From Pelagerythrobacter marensis (GTDB taxonomy: Bacteria > Pseudomonadota > Alphaproteobacteria > Sphingomonadales > Sphingomonadaceae): a stretch of DNA of 64,000 bases. Numbering within the stretch: the first letter of the stretch is position 1; each line of letters starts with the position of its first letter. Shown here piece after piece: positions 44,874 to 53,014 of the stretch. The notes beneath the pieces were generated by a model, which was not told the origin of the DNA, made no database searches, and saw nothing but the letters and a program-made list of their open reading frames with translations. Position numbers and translations under genes: made by a program. The stretch is from NCBI RefSeq assembly GCF_001028625.1, contig NZ_CP011805.1, positions 1,550,001 through 1,614,000 on the forward strand. The letters are read 5' to 3'.

Positions 44874-45500
44874 ATGCGAACCCTGGCGATCGAATGCGCG
44901 ACCGAAGCTTGTTCGGTCGCGCTTTTCGCAGGCGACGATCTGCTTGCGCACGATCATCGCGTGCTGGGGCGCGGCCATGCCGAACGGCTGGTGCCGATGA
45001 TCGCCGACCTGCCCGATCGCGGCAAGGCGGCGCGAATCCTCGTCTCGCTCGGCCCCGGCAGCTTCACCGGCGTGCGCATCGGCATCGCGACCGCGCGGGC
45101 GTTGGGCTACGCCTGGGGCGCAGATGTCGCCGGATACCCGACGCTGGCCCTGATCGCCGCGGTCATGCGCGCCGACCGGCCAGGCCAGCCTCTCGCCGTC
45201 TGCACCACCGGCGGGCACGGCGAATGGTTCGTGCAGCAATTCGCCGCTGACGGCACCGGTCTGGGCGACGCACGTTCCCTGCCCCCGCAACAGGCGGCAG
45301 AGGCGATCGACGCACCGCTGGTTGGCGGCACGCAGGCGCAAGCGCTGGTCGCGCTGCGCGGCACAGGCGACGCGATCCCCCTCCACCCCGATGCCCGCTA
45401 TGTGCGCGACATCCCCGCCGCCGCGCTGCTCGCCGACGTGCGACCGGTGTATGGCCGCGCGCCCGACGCGCGGCCCGCCGCGGCAGGAGGGGCAAAGTGA
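44874..45500 (+). CDS. tsaB: tRNA threonylcarbamoyladenosine biosynthesis protein TsaB
   Basis: A 208-residue ASKHA-fold protein that acts with TsaD and TsaE to make t6A37 in tRNA. N-terminus RTLAIECATEACSVALF and the segment SLGPGSFTGVRIGIATARAL are diagnostic. Overlaps rimI by 4 bases. Confidence 0.95.
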   Translation: MRTLAIECATEACSVALFAGDDLLAHDHRVLGRGHAERLVPMIADLPDRGKAARILVSLGPGSFTGVRIGIATARALGYAWGADVAGYPTLALIAAVMRADRPGQPLAVCTTGGHGEWFVQQFAADGTGLGDARSLPPQQAAEAIDAPLVGGTQAQALVALRGTGDAIPLHPDARYVRDIPAAALLADVRPVYGRAPDARPAAAGGAK

Positions 45501-45952
45501 ACGATGATCTCGATCGCATCATGGCGGTCATGGACGCCGCGTTCGATCCGGCCTGGGGCGAAGCCTGGACCCGGCGTCAGGTGGGCGATTCGCTGGTCCT
45601 GCCCACCACCCACTACGCCTTCGCCGACGCTGCCGGAGCAATCCCGGCCGAGGGCGAGGACGCGGCAGGTTTCACCCTAACCCGCCACGCACCGGGGGAA
45701 GAAGAACTGCTGCTGATCGCGGTGCGCCCCGAAAGTCGTGGCTGCGGCATCGGCGCCGCGCTGCTTGCCCGTGCGCTGGAGGCTGCACGCGCACGCGGCG
45801 CGGAGCGAATGTTTCTCGAAATGCGCGACAATAACCCGGCTCTGGCGCTCTATTCGCGCATGGGATTTGAACCGATCGGCCGGCGCAAGGCTTACTACCG
45901 TATGCCGGACGGGCATTTCCGTGACGCGATTACATTTGGCCGTGAACTATAA
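45497..45952 (+). CDS. rimI: Ribosomal protein S18 alanine N-acetyltransferase-like GNAT
   Basis: A 151-residue GNAT acetyltransferase. Acetyl-CoA motif AVRPESRGCGIGAALL and the RMFLEMRDNNPALALYSRMG segment are typical of RimI, and linkage to tsaB is classic. The start is GTG 45497, overlapping tsaB (GTGA). Confidence 0.9.
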   Translation: MNDDLDRIMAVMDAAFDPAWGEAWTRRQVGDSLVLPTTHYAFADAAGAIPAEGEDAAGFTLTRHAPGEEELLLIAVRPESRGCGIGAALLARALEAARARGAERMFLEMRDNNPALALYSRMGFEPIGRRKAYYRMPDGHFRDAITFGREL

Positions 45953-45973
45953 TGCATGACTTGATGCATTTTT
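45951..45973 (+). terminator. AT-rich hairpin after rimI
   Basis: AATGCAT-GACTTG-ATGCATT followed by TTT, giving a run of five T. The stem begins within the rimI stop codon. It is weak (AT-rich) but correctly placed to end tsaB-rimI. Confidence 0.5.
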
Positions 45974-46011
45974 GATCGAAGGTAACATTTTACAGAACAA
46001 GTATTGAGTTT

Positions 46012-46055
46012 TGGACTTTAACGGTCCATGCGGCGCGCCGTGGTGTAAGCCACGG
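46012..46055 (+). promoter_or_regulatory. Inverted repeats in the mucR leader/promoter region
   Basis: TGGAC-N7-GTCCA (46012-46028) and CCGTGG-N6-CCACGG (46038-46055) lie 50-90 bases before mucR in a region richer in A and T than the surroundings. MucR proteins often repress their own gene through AT-rich sites. A role is inferred from position only. Confidence 0.35.
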
Positions 46056-46102
46056 GGGGCGAATAAGTACAATTTGGGCCAATTGGTCTGTGTGAGGAAG
46101 AA

Positions 46103-46546
46103 ATGGACAATATCGAAAACGACATGGCGGAGACGCTGATTACGCTGACATCCGACATTGTCGCAGCGCATGTAAGCAACAACAGCGTGTCGGTCGACGA
46201 CGTACCGTCGCTGATTTCCAACGTATACGGTGCCCTCGCCAGCCTTGGCGAAGCCGAAGTTCAGGAAGAAGCTCCGCCGGAACCGGCGGTTTCGATCCGC
46301 GCCTCGGTCAAGCCGGATTACATCGTCTGCCTGGAAGACGGCAAGAAGCTGAAAATGCTCAAGCGCTACCTGCGGACCAACTTCGATATGTCGCCGGAAG
46401 AATATCGCGCGCGCTGGAACCTGCCCGCCGATTATCCGATGGTGGCCCCCAACTACGCGGAAAAGCGCCGCGAGCTGGCCAAGAAGATCGGCCTCGGCCG
46501 CAAACCCGGCCAGAAGCGGGGTCGCCGGAAAAAGGTCGCCGAATAA
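46103..46546 (+). CDS. mucR: MucR/Ros family transcriptional regulator lacking most zinc ligands
   Basis: A 147-residue regulator. The N-terminal ~60 residues mediate oligomer formation; the C-terminal part (PDYIVCLEDGKKLKMLKRYL, then MSPEEYRARWNLPADYPMVA and PNYAEKRRELAKKIGLGR) is the Ros-type DNA-binding domain. Of the four zinc ligands of Ros only Cys76 is kept; the second Cys is Asp79, and the His positions are Tyr89 and Asn93/Phe94. Zinc-free MucR homologues are known in rhizobia, so it may still fold. MucR proteins repress motility, exopolysaccharide and cell-cycle genes. Followed by a strong hairpin. Confidence 0.93.
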   Translation: MDNIENDMAETLITLTSDIVAAHVSNNSVSVDDVPSLISNVYGALASLGEAEVQEEAPPEPAVSIRASVKPDYIVCLEDGKKLKMLKRYLRTNFDMSPEEYRARWNLPADYPMVAPNYAEKRRELAKKIGLGRKPGQKRGRRKKVAE

Positions 46547-46571
46547 AGCGGCATAGCCCACGCTTGAGAAG

Positions 46572-46612
46572 AATGCCCGGTGCCGTTAAGGCAACCGGGC
46601 ATTTTCTTTTTT
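46572..46612 (+). terminator. Intrinsic terminator between mucR and fur
   Basis: AATGCCCGGT (46572-46581) pairs with ACCGGGCATT (46594-46603), with GCC/GGC inside, then TTTTCTTTTTT. The T-tract ends only 12 bases before the fur start, so it also lies in any fur leader made from an upstream promoter. Confidence 0.85.
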
Positions 46613-46623
46613 AAGGGTATACC

Positions 46624-47055
46624 GTGTCCCAGCGGATCGATCTTGAACAACTGTGCGCCGACCGCGGACTGCGCATCACCGAACAGCGGCGCGTCATCGC
46701 CCGGGTCCTGTCCGAAAGCGAAGACCATCCCGATGTCGAACAGCTGCATCAGCGCGCTTCGGCAATCGATCCGAAGATTTCGATCGCCACGGTTTACCGC
46801 ACCGTGCGCCTGTTCGAAGAAGCGGGCATCCTCGACCGGCACGATTTCGGCGACGGTCGCGCCCGGTACGAGGCCGCGCCCGAGGCGCATCACGATCACC
46901 TGATCGACGTGGAAAGCGGCAAAGTCGTCGAATTCGTCGATCCCGAGCTGGAGGCGCTGCAGAAAGTCATCGCCGAACGGCTTGGCTATCGCCTCGTCGA
47001 TCACCGGATGGAACTCTACGGCGTGAAGCTGGACCGCGGCGACAAGGCGGACTGA
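46624..47055 (+). CDS. fur: Fur family iron/manganese-responsive regulator
   Basis: A 143-residue Fur-family repressor. N-terminal winged helix (LRITEQRRVIARVLSE, ISIATVYRTVRLFEEAGIL) and metal-binding C-terminal domain with EAHHDHLID. The structural CxxC zinc cysteines of E. coli Fur are missing, as in alphaproteobacterial Fur/Mur proteins, so the metal may be manganese or iron. The start is GTG 46624 with AAGGG upstream. Confidence 0.94.
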   Translation: MSQRIDLEQLCADRGLRITEQRRVIARVLSESEDHPDVEQLHQRASAIDPKISIATVYRTVRLFEEAGILDRHDFGDGRARYEAAPEAHHDHLIDVESGKVVEFVDPELEALQKVIAERLGYRLVDHRMELYGVKLDRGDKAD

Positions 47056-47056
47056 T

Positions 47057-47905
47057 ATGGACCCGGCGCTGCGCGAGGCCGCGGCGCGCGGAGAAAGCAC
47101 CCCGATTTCGATTGCCGGATGGCTGCGCCTGACAGCGCGGGTGGCGGCGTTGTTGCTGGCGCTGCTGATCTGCGTTCCGCTGCACTATCTCTATCGCCTG
47201 TTCGTGTACGGATCGCCCTTCCCCCGCCTGTTTCTGGGCCTGGCGGCACGGATCGCGGGGGCGCGGGTGCAGAAGATCGGCGTGCCGCTGCGCCGCGACG
47301 TGTTCTTTATCGCCAACCACGTTTCGTGGATCGACATCCTTTCCCTTGCAGGCGCCAGCGGAACGGCTTTCGTGGCCAAGCACGAGCTCAGCCGGGCGCC
47401 CGTGATCGGCTGGCTCAGCAAGCTGAACCGCACTGTGTTCGTTCAGCGCGAAAACCGTCTGGGCGTGGCCGAACAGATCAACGCCCTGCGTGAGGCGCTG
47501 CAGGATAACTGGTCGGTCACCGTCTTCCCCGAAGGGACGACCACCGATGGGCGATCGCTGCTGCCGTTCAAGACGTCGATGCTCAGCGTGCTCGAACCGC
47601 CGCCGCCCGGCGTGCTCGTGCAGCCGGTGCTGATCGACTATGGCGAGATTGCGGAGGAAATCGGCTGGATCGGCGATGAAGGCGGACTCAACAACGCACG
47701 CCGCATCCTCGCGCGCAAGGGCACTTTCCCGGTCCGGCTGCATTATCTGGAACCTTTCAGTCCCGAGGAATTCCGCGGGCGCAAGGCGATCGGTGCCCGC
47801 GCCCGCGCCGCGATCGAGGCCGCCCTGCTGACCGAGCTGGGGGAACCGCTGCGCGAGTTCCGCCACGATGTCGTTCCGGTGCGCTACAATGCCCCGCGCG
47901 ACTGA
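47057..47905 (+). CDS. plsC: Lysophospholipid (1-acylglycerol-3-phosphate) acyltransferase
   Basis: A 282-residue membrane acyltransferase. An N-terminal membrane segment (AALLLALLICVPLHYLYRL) precedes the catalytic HxxxxD motif in IANHVSWIDILS and the substrate motif VFPEGTTTDG. The family includes PlsC and ornithine-lipid acyltransferases; the exact acceptor is uncertain. ATG 47057 immediately follows the fur stop. Confidence 0.88.
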   Translation: MDPALREAAARGESTPISIAGWLRLTARVAALLLALLICVPLHYLYRLFVYGSPFPRLFLGLAARIAGARVQKIGVPLRRDVFFIANHVSWIDILSLAGASGTAFVAKHELSRAPVIGWLSKLNRTVFVQRENRLGVAEQINALREALQDNWSVTVFPEGTTTDGRSLLPFKTSMLSVLEPPPPGVLVQPVLIDYGEIAEEIGWIGDEGGLNNARRILARKGTFPVRLHYLEPFSPEEFRGRKAIGARARAAIEAALLTELGEPLREFRHDVVPVRYNAPRD

Positions 47906-47955
47906 CCGCGGCGAACAGTTCCAAAGCGCCCCTGCCTAAGCTATAGGCGCGCGCC

Positions 47956-49305
47956 ATGCGACCGAGTGCCCCTCCCCGGACCTACAGGGTCAAGAGCTTC
48001 GGCTGCCAGATGAACGTCTATGACGGCGACCGCATGGCCGAACTGCTGGCCGAGAAAGGGATCACCCCCGCGCCCGAGGGTGAGGAGGCCGATCTGGTCG
48101 TCCTCAACACCTGCCATATCCGCGAGAAAGCGGCAGAGAAGGTCTATTCCGACATCGGCCGGCTGGCCAAGGCGGGCGAGGCGCGCGGGCGCAAGCCGCT
48201 GATCGCCGTCGCCGGCTGCGTCGCCCAGGCGGAAGGCGAGGAAATCATGGCGCGCGCCCCGGCGGTGAGCATGGTGGTCGGGCCCCAGGCCTATCACCGC
48301 CTGCCCGCGATGATCGATCGCGCGGTCGCCGGCGAGCGCGCGACCGACACCGACATGCCGCCGATCGCCAAGTTCGATGCCCTCCCCGCGCGCCGCACCA
48401 GCCCGCCTGCCGCCTTCCTGACGGTGCAGGAAGGATGCGACAAGTTCTGCACTTATTGCGTCGTGCCCTATACGCGTGGCGCGGAAATCTCCCGCCCCTA
48501 CCGCGATTTGGTGGCCGAAGCGCACAAGCTGGTCGAAGCCGGCGCGCGCGAGATCACCCTGCTGGGCCAGAACGTTTCGGCCTGGAGTGGGGAGGATGCG
48601 CGCGGCCACACGGTCGGGCTGGCCGGGCTGATCCGCGACCTGGCCGAAATCGACGGTCTTGCCCGCATTCGCTACACCACCAGCCACCCGGCCGACATGG
48701 ACGACGCGCTGATCGCCGCGCATGGGGAAATCGACAAGCTGATGCCGTTCCTCCACCTGCCGGTCCAGGCGGGCAGCGACCGGGTGCTCAAGGCGATGAA
48801 CCGCAGCCACACGGCGGAAAGTTATCTGAAGCTGCTCGACCGCTTCCGCGCCGCGCGGCCCGATCTGGCGCTGTCGGGCGATTTCATCGTCGGCTTCCCG
48901 GGCGAAACCGACGCCGAGTTCGAAGAGACGCTGCAACTGGTCGGTGCCGTCGGCTATGCTCAGGCGTTCAGCTTCAAGTATTCGCCCCGCCCCGGCACGC
49001 CCGCCGCGACGATGGACGGGCAAGTGCCGCGCGAAGTGATGGACGAACGGCTGCAACGGCTCCAGGCCGCGCTCAACCGCGACCAGCTCGCCTTCAATCA
49101 CGCCTCCGTCGGTCGCACGTGCGAGGTTCTTGTCGAACGCAAGGGCAAGCACCCCGGCCAGTGGCTGGGCAAGTCGCCCTGGCTGCAATCGGTCTGGTTC
49201 GAAGGCGAAGCGGCAATCGGCGATCTGGTCCAGGCCGAACTCGTCGAAGCCGGCCCCAACTCGCTGGCGGGCAGGTTGCGCACGCCTGCGACGACCGCCA
49301 CGTGA
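47956..49305 (+). CDS. miaB: tRNA-2-methylthio-N6-dimethylallyladenosine synthase MiaB
   Basis: A 449-residue radical SAM methylthiotransferase. N-terminal domain with KSFGCQMNVYDGDRM and NTCHIREKA (first cluster), radical SAM CDKFCTYCVVPYTRG (second cluster), C-terminal TRAM domain (~residue 380 on). Order miaB-phoH-ybeY-corC is conserved in alphaproteobacteria. Confidence 0.97.
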   Translation: MRPSAPPRTYRVKSFGCQMNVYDGDRMAELLAEKGITPAPEGEEADLVVLNTCHIREKAAEKVYSDIGRLAKAGEARGRKPLIAVAGCVAQAEGEEIMARAPAVSMVVGPQAYHRLPAMIDRAVAGERATDTDMPPIAKFDALPARRTSPPAAFLTVQEGCDKFCTYCVVPYTRGAEISRPYRDLVAEAHKLVEAGAREITLLGQNVSAWSGEDARGHTVGLAGLIRDLAEIDGLARIRYTTSHPADMDDALIAAHGEIDKLMPFLHLPVQAGSDRVLKAMNRSHTAESYLKLLDRFRAARPDLALSGDFIVGFPGETDAEFEETLQLVGAVGYAQAFSFKYSPRPGTPAATMDGQVPREVMDERLQRLQAALNRDQLAFNHASVGRTCEVLVERKGKHPGQWLGKSPWLQSVWFEGEAAIGDLVQAELVEAGPNSLAGRLRTPATTAT

Positions 49306-49411
49306 GTCCCCCTTTCACTACAGTTCGATAACAATCCACTGTCGCGTATAGGCACCAAGCTTGCCTCCCGCGCGTTGCGATCTAGATTCGGGGTAGCGAC
49401 GAAAGGATTGC

Positions 49412-50440
49412 ATGGGACGAAGACCGCATAGCGCCGACCGGCCGATCTCGCCGCCGCCCAGCCCGCAGCGGGAGACGCGGCGGGCCCGAACCGAGTTGAG
49501 TTTCGAGGATCAGTCGCTCCTCGTGCCCCTGTTCGGCCAGTTCGATGCGAATCTGGTGCAGGTGGAAAACCGGCTGGGCGTCCTCATTTCCGCGCGCGGC
49601 GATCAGGTCCTGATCGAAGGGCCCGAAGATTCGGTCGCCCGCGCGCGCGATGTTCTGCAGGCGATGTACAGCCGGCTCGCGCGTGGGGAGGAACTGGACA
49701 CCGGGGCCATCGAATCGCTGGTCGCGATGTCGAACGAACCGACGCTGGAAGGGATCATCTCGGGCGACAGCGACGGTCCGCCGATCATGATCCGCACCCG
49801 GCGCAAGACGATCGTGCCCCGTTCTGCCGGGCAGATTCCCTATATGCGCCAGCTCGCGCGGGACGAGATCATCTTTGCCCTCGGCCCGGCCGGCACGGGC
49901 AAGACCTATCTCGCGGTCGCACAGGCGGTCAGCCAGCTGATCACCGGCAATGTCCAGCGCCTGATCCTCAGCCGCCCGGCGGTCGAGGCAGGCGAACGGA
50001 TCGGCTTCCTTCCCGGCGACATGAAGGAAAAAGTCGATCCTTACCTGCGCCCGCTCTACGATGCGCTGTACGACTGCATGCCGCCCGAACAGGTCGAGCG
50101 GCACCTGATGTCGGGCGTGATCGAAGTCGCCCCGATCGCCTTCATGCGCGGGCGCACCCTGGCCGATGCTTTCGTGATCCTGGACGAGGCGCAGAACACC
50201 ACGCGCGAACAGATGAAGATGTTCCTCACCCGCTTCGGGCAGAACAGCCGCATGGTCGTGTGCGGCGATCCCAAGCAGGTCGACATTCCCGGCGGCGACG
50301 CGACCAGCGGCCTGCCCGATGCGGTTGCGCGGCTGGAAGGGGTGGAAGGCGTCGCGGTCAGCCGCTTCACCTCCGCCGACGTCGTGCGCCACCCGATCGT
50401 GGGCCGGATCGTCGAGGCGTACGAAGGGCCGGACGCATGA
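49412..50440 (+). CDS. phoH: PhoH-like AAA ATPase
   Basis: A 342-residue protein. An N-terminal KH-like region (~30-100) precedes a P-loop domain: Walker A FALGPAGTGKTYLA (residues 158-165 core), Walker B FVILDEAQNTTREQMK, and sensor-like VVCGDPKQVDIP. Linked with YbeY in RNA/ribosome processing. Start ATG 49412 has GAAAGGA upstream. Confidence 0.94.
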   Translation: MGRRPHSADRPISPPPSPQRETRRARTELSFEDQSLLVPLFGQFDANLVQVENRLGVLISARGDQVLIEGPEDSVARARDVLQAMYSRLARGEELDTGAIESLVAMSNEPTLEGIISGDSDGPPIMIRTRRKTIVPRSAGQIPYMRQLARDEIIFALGPAGTGKTYLAVAQAVSQLITGNVQRLILSRPAVEAGERIGFLPGDMKEKVDPYLRPLYDALYDCMPPEQVERHLMSGVIEVAPIAFMRGRTLADAFVILDEAQNTTREQMKMFLTRFGQNSRMVVCGDPKQVDIPGGDATSGLPDAVARLEGVEGVAVSRFTSADVVRHPIVGRIVEAYEGPDA

Positions 50441-50496
50441 GCGCGGAACGACGGCGCGCGATGGCCGGCCGGTGCACACGAAAGGCGGCGCGCTGA
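50437..50496 (+). CDS. 19-codon bridge ORF between phoH and ybeY
   Basis: ATG 50437 overlaps the phoH stop (ATGA), and its TGA overlaps the ybeY start (TGATG). The peptide MSAERRRAMAGRCTRKAAR is short and basic. If translated, it would carry ribosomes from phoH straight to ybeY. The peptide itself need not have a function, and it may be chance. Confidence 0.35.
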   Translation: MSAERRRAMAGRCTRKAAR

Positions 50497-50999
50497 TGGA
50501 CCTCGATATCGAGATCGACGGGTGGCCGGCCACCTGCGACTGGGCCGATCTGTCGTATCGCGCTGCCGAAGCGGCGGAAAAGGTCGCGCCCGAACTTGCC
50601 AATCCGCGGCTGACCGCAAGCGTGCTGTTCACCGTGGACGACGACGTGCAGCGGCTGAACCGTGAATGGCGCACGAAGGACAAGCCCACCAATGTCCTGT
50701 CCTTCCCCATGCTCCTGCGCGACGAGCTGACCGGCCTGGCGCCCGAAGGCGGGCCGGAAATGCTGGGCGATCTTGCCCTGGCCTGGGAAACCTGCCGGCG
50801 CGAGGCGGCGGAAAAGGGGATCGCGACCGAGAACCACACCGCCCATCTGCTGGTGCACGGAATGCTGCATCTGGCAGGCTACGACCACGAGATTTCCGAC
50901 CGCGACGCCGACGCAATGGAGGCGCTGGAAATAAAGGCGCTTGCGATTCTGGGTCTGCCGGACCCATATGGCGACCGGGACAACCAGGAGCACGCTTAA
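50496..50999 (+). CDS. ybeY: Endoribonuclease YbeY (rRNA maturation)
   Basis: A 167-residue zinc enzyme for 16S rRNA 3' processing and ribosome quality control. The metal motif HGMLHLAGYDH (HGxxHLxGYDH) lies near residue 127; the WRTKDKPTNVLSFP segment is also typical. Weak ribosome binding site before ATG 50496, in line with translational coupling. Confidence 0.96.
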   Translation: MDLDIEIDGWPATCDWADLSYRAAEAAEKVAPELANPRLTASVLFTVDDDVQRLNREWRTKDKPTNVLSFPMLLRDELTGLAPEGGPEMLGDLALAWETCRREAAEKGIATENHTAHLLVHGMLHLAGYDHEISDRDADAMEALEIKALAILGLPDPYGDRDNQEHA

Positions 51000-51004
51000 G
51001 GGCC

Positions 51005-51922
51005 ATGCCCGATTCCGAAAATTCAGCCGGAGATGTGGACAGTAGAAGCGGGCTTTGGCACGCGATCCGCAGATTCTTCGATGGCGAGAGCGACCGATCG
51101 CTGCGCGAGCAGCTGGAGGAAGCAATCGACGAGCACGAGGACGAGGAAACCGCCAACGGGGGGGAAGATACCCGCACCGATGGCGACCTGTCCTCGGTCG
51201 AGCGGCAGATGCTGCGCAACATCCTGCATTTCAGCGAACACGATGCCGACGACATGGCCGTGCCGCGGGGCGAGATCGTCGCGGTGGAGGCGACGATCGA
51301 ATGGGACGCGCTGGTCGCGACCTTTTCCGAAAACGGCCATTCGCGGATGCCAGTCTATCGCGACACGCTCGACGATGTGATCGGGATGATCCACATCAAG
51401 GACGTGTTCCCCTATCTGGCGCAGGGCAAGCCTCCGCCCGACGACTGGACCGTGCTGATGCGTCAGCCGCTCTACGTGCCGCAGGCGCGCGGGGCGCTGG
51501 ACGTGCTGGCCGACATGCGCGCCCAGCGCACCCATCTGGCGGTGGTGGTGGACGAATTTTCAGGCACCGACGGGATCATCACGATTGAGGATCTGGTGGA
51601 GGAAATCGTCGGCGAGATCGAGGACGAGCACGACGAGACGCCCGAGCAGTGGATCGTCCCCATTGGTGAGGGGATGTGGGACTGCGACGCGCGGGCGGAG
51701 CTGGAGGATGTGGCCAAGCAGGTCGACGCGCGCCTCGCCGAAGTCGAGGAATCGGTCGATACCCTGGGCGGCCTGACCTTCATCCTGGCCGAACAGGTGC
51801 CGCCGGTGGGAACGGTCGTGCGCCATCCCAGCGGCTGGCGGATCGAGGTGACCGCCGGCGATGCCACCCATGTCACCCGCCTGCGCCTGCACCCGCCCGA
51901 AGACATGTCGGCCGAAGACTGA
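51005..51922 (+). CDS. CBS/CorC-domain protein (hemolysin/CorC family, no membrane part)
   Basis: A 305-residue soluble protein: an acidic N-terminus, tandem CBS domains (~residues 85-215, MPVYRDTLDDVIGMIHIKDVF and LAVVVDEFSGTDGIITIEDL) and a C-terminal CorC_HlyC domain (~225-300). The DUF21 membrane domain of CorB is absent, as in the CorC form beside ybeY. It may bind adenosine nucleotides or help magnesium handling. Overlaps the LysR gene start (TGATG). Confidence 0.9.
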   Translation: MPDSENSAGDVDSRSGLWHAIRRFFDGESDRSLREQLEEAIDEHEDEETANGGEDTRTDGDLSSVERQMLRNILHFSEHDADDMAVPRGEIVAVEATIEWDALVATFSENGHSRMPVYRDTLDDVIGMIHIKDVFPYLAQGKPPPDDWTVLMRQPLYVPQARGALDVLADMRAQRTHLAVVVDEFSGTDGIITIEDLVEEIVGEIEDEHDETPEQWIVPIGEGMWDCDARAELEDVAKQVDARLAEVEESVDTLGGLTFILAEQVPPVGTVVRHPSGWRIEVTAGDATHVTRLRLHPPEDMSAED

Positions 51923-52812
51923 TGCCCAAGCCGACCCGCCGCCTGCCGCCGCTGCGCGCGCTCGAAGCCTTCATGCGCACGGTGCGGCTGGGATCGGCCC
52001 GCGCCGCGGCGGAGGAAATCGGCCTCAGCCCTTCCGCCCTGTCGCGCAGGATCGGCAATCTGGAAGAATTCGTCGGCAAGAAGCTGTTCACCCGCGCCCG
52101 CCAGTCCATGCAACTGACCGACGAGGGGCATCAGTTCTACGACGCAGTGAGCCCGCATTTCGAGGCACTGGCGCGCGCGGTGGAAGGGCAGTCGGAAAAC
52201 CTTTCGCTGCTGCGCCTGCATCTGGGCGTCCTGCCCCTGTTCGGGACCCAACGGCTGTTTCCGCGGCTGACGGAGCTGCGCAAGCTCCATCCCCGGCTGC
52301 ACATCGATATCGACACCGGGCCGCATCTCGAAACGCGGGTCGGCGATACGCTGGACGCAGCGATTATCCTGTCGCGCGGCCCCGACCGGTCGCTGCACGC
52401 CGTGCGGCTGGATTACAACAAGGTCCACGCGATCTGCCGGCAGGAACTGGCCGACGAGCTGGGCGAGACGGTCGACATTGACCGACTGGCGAAGCAGACC
52501 TTCCTCGTTCACACCGAACTGCCCGCCAGTTTCGAAGCGTGGAAGCGCGCTCTCGACCTCGACGATCTGGAACCGGCGGCGATCGACCATTACGATTCCG
52601 GCCAGCTCATCCTGGAAGCTGCCGCCCAGGGGCTGGGCATCGCGATCATGCATGACGACCACTTCCGCCGCGCGACCGACCGGCGGCTCACCAACCTCTA
52701 CGATGTCGAAGTGGAAAGCCCTTACAGCTACTGGTTCGTGTGCAAGCCCGCCGCGCTGGAGGAACGACCCGTGCGCCTGTTCCACGACTGGCTGGTGAAG
52801 GCCGAGCTTTAG
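51922..52812 (+). CDS. LysR family transcriptional regulator
   Basis: A 296-residue regulator. N-terminal helix-turn-helix (LEAFMRTVRLGSARAAAEEI, LSPSALSRRIGNLEEFVGKK) and C-terminal ligand domain. The RLPPLRALEAF start is GcvA-like. ATG 51922 overlaps the upstream stop by one base. Being co-transcribed with corC rather than divergent from its target is unusual; target unknown. Confidence 0.92.
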   Translation: MPKPTRRLPPLRALEAFMRTVRLGSARAAAEEIGLSPSALSRRIGNLEEFVGKKLFTRARQSMQLTDEGHQFYDAVSPHFEALARAVEGQSENLSLLRLHLGVLPLFGTQRLFPRLTELRKLHPRLHIDIDTGPHLETRVGDTLDAAIILSRGPDRSLHAVRLDYNKVHAICRQELADELGETVDIDRLAKQTFLVHTELPASFEAWKRALDLDDLEPAAIDHYDSGQLILEAAAQGLGIAIMHDDHFRRATDRRLTNLYDVEVESPYSYWFVCKPAALEERPVRLFHDWLVKAEL

Positions 52813-52916
52813 GTTCGCTTCGGGCCTGCGGGTAATTTCGCGTACGCGCCACTCGGATCGCGCCTGTGGCCGGAGACCCCGGCCTTCGCTGGGGATCGGC
52901 GGTGCAAATATGCGGT

Positions 52917-52936
52917 GTCCCAGCAAATGCTGGGAC
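52917..52936. repeat. Extragenic palindrome
   Basis: GTCCCAGCA-AA-TGCTGGGAC lies in the 202-base convergent gap between the LysR and lipase genes, next to a GACCCCGG.../...GGGGATC inverted segment at about 52876-52897. It looks like another dispersed repeat. Confidence 0.6.
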
Positions 52937-53014
52937 CTCAGGCTGTCAGGCACAATCGTCATTCACACAAAGACGCTGAGCGACTCTTCCGTCCACCGCG
53001 AGCCGGGAAGCCGC

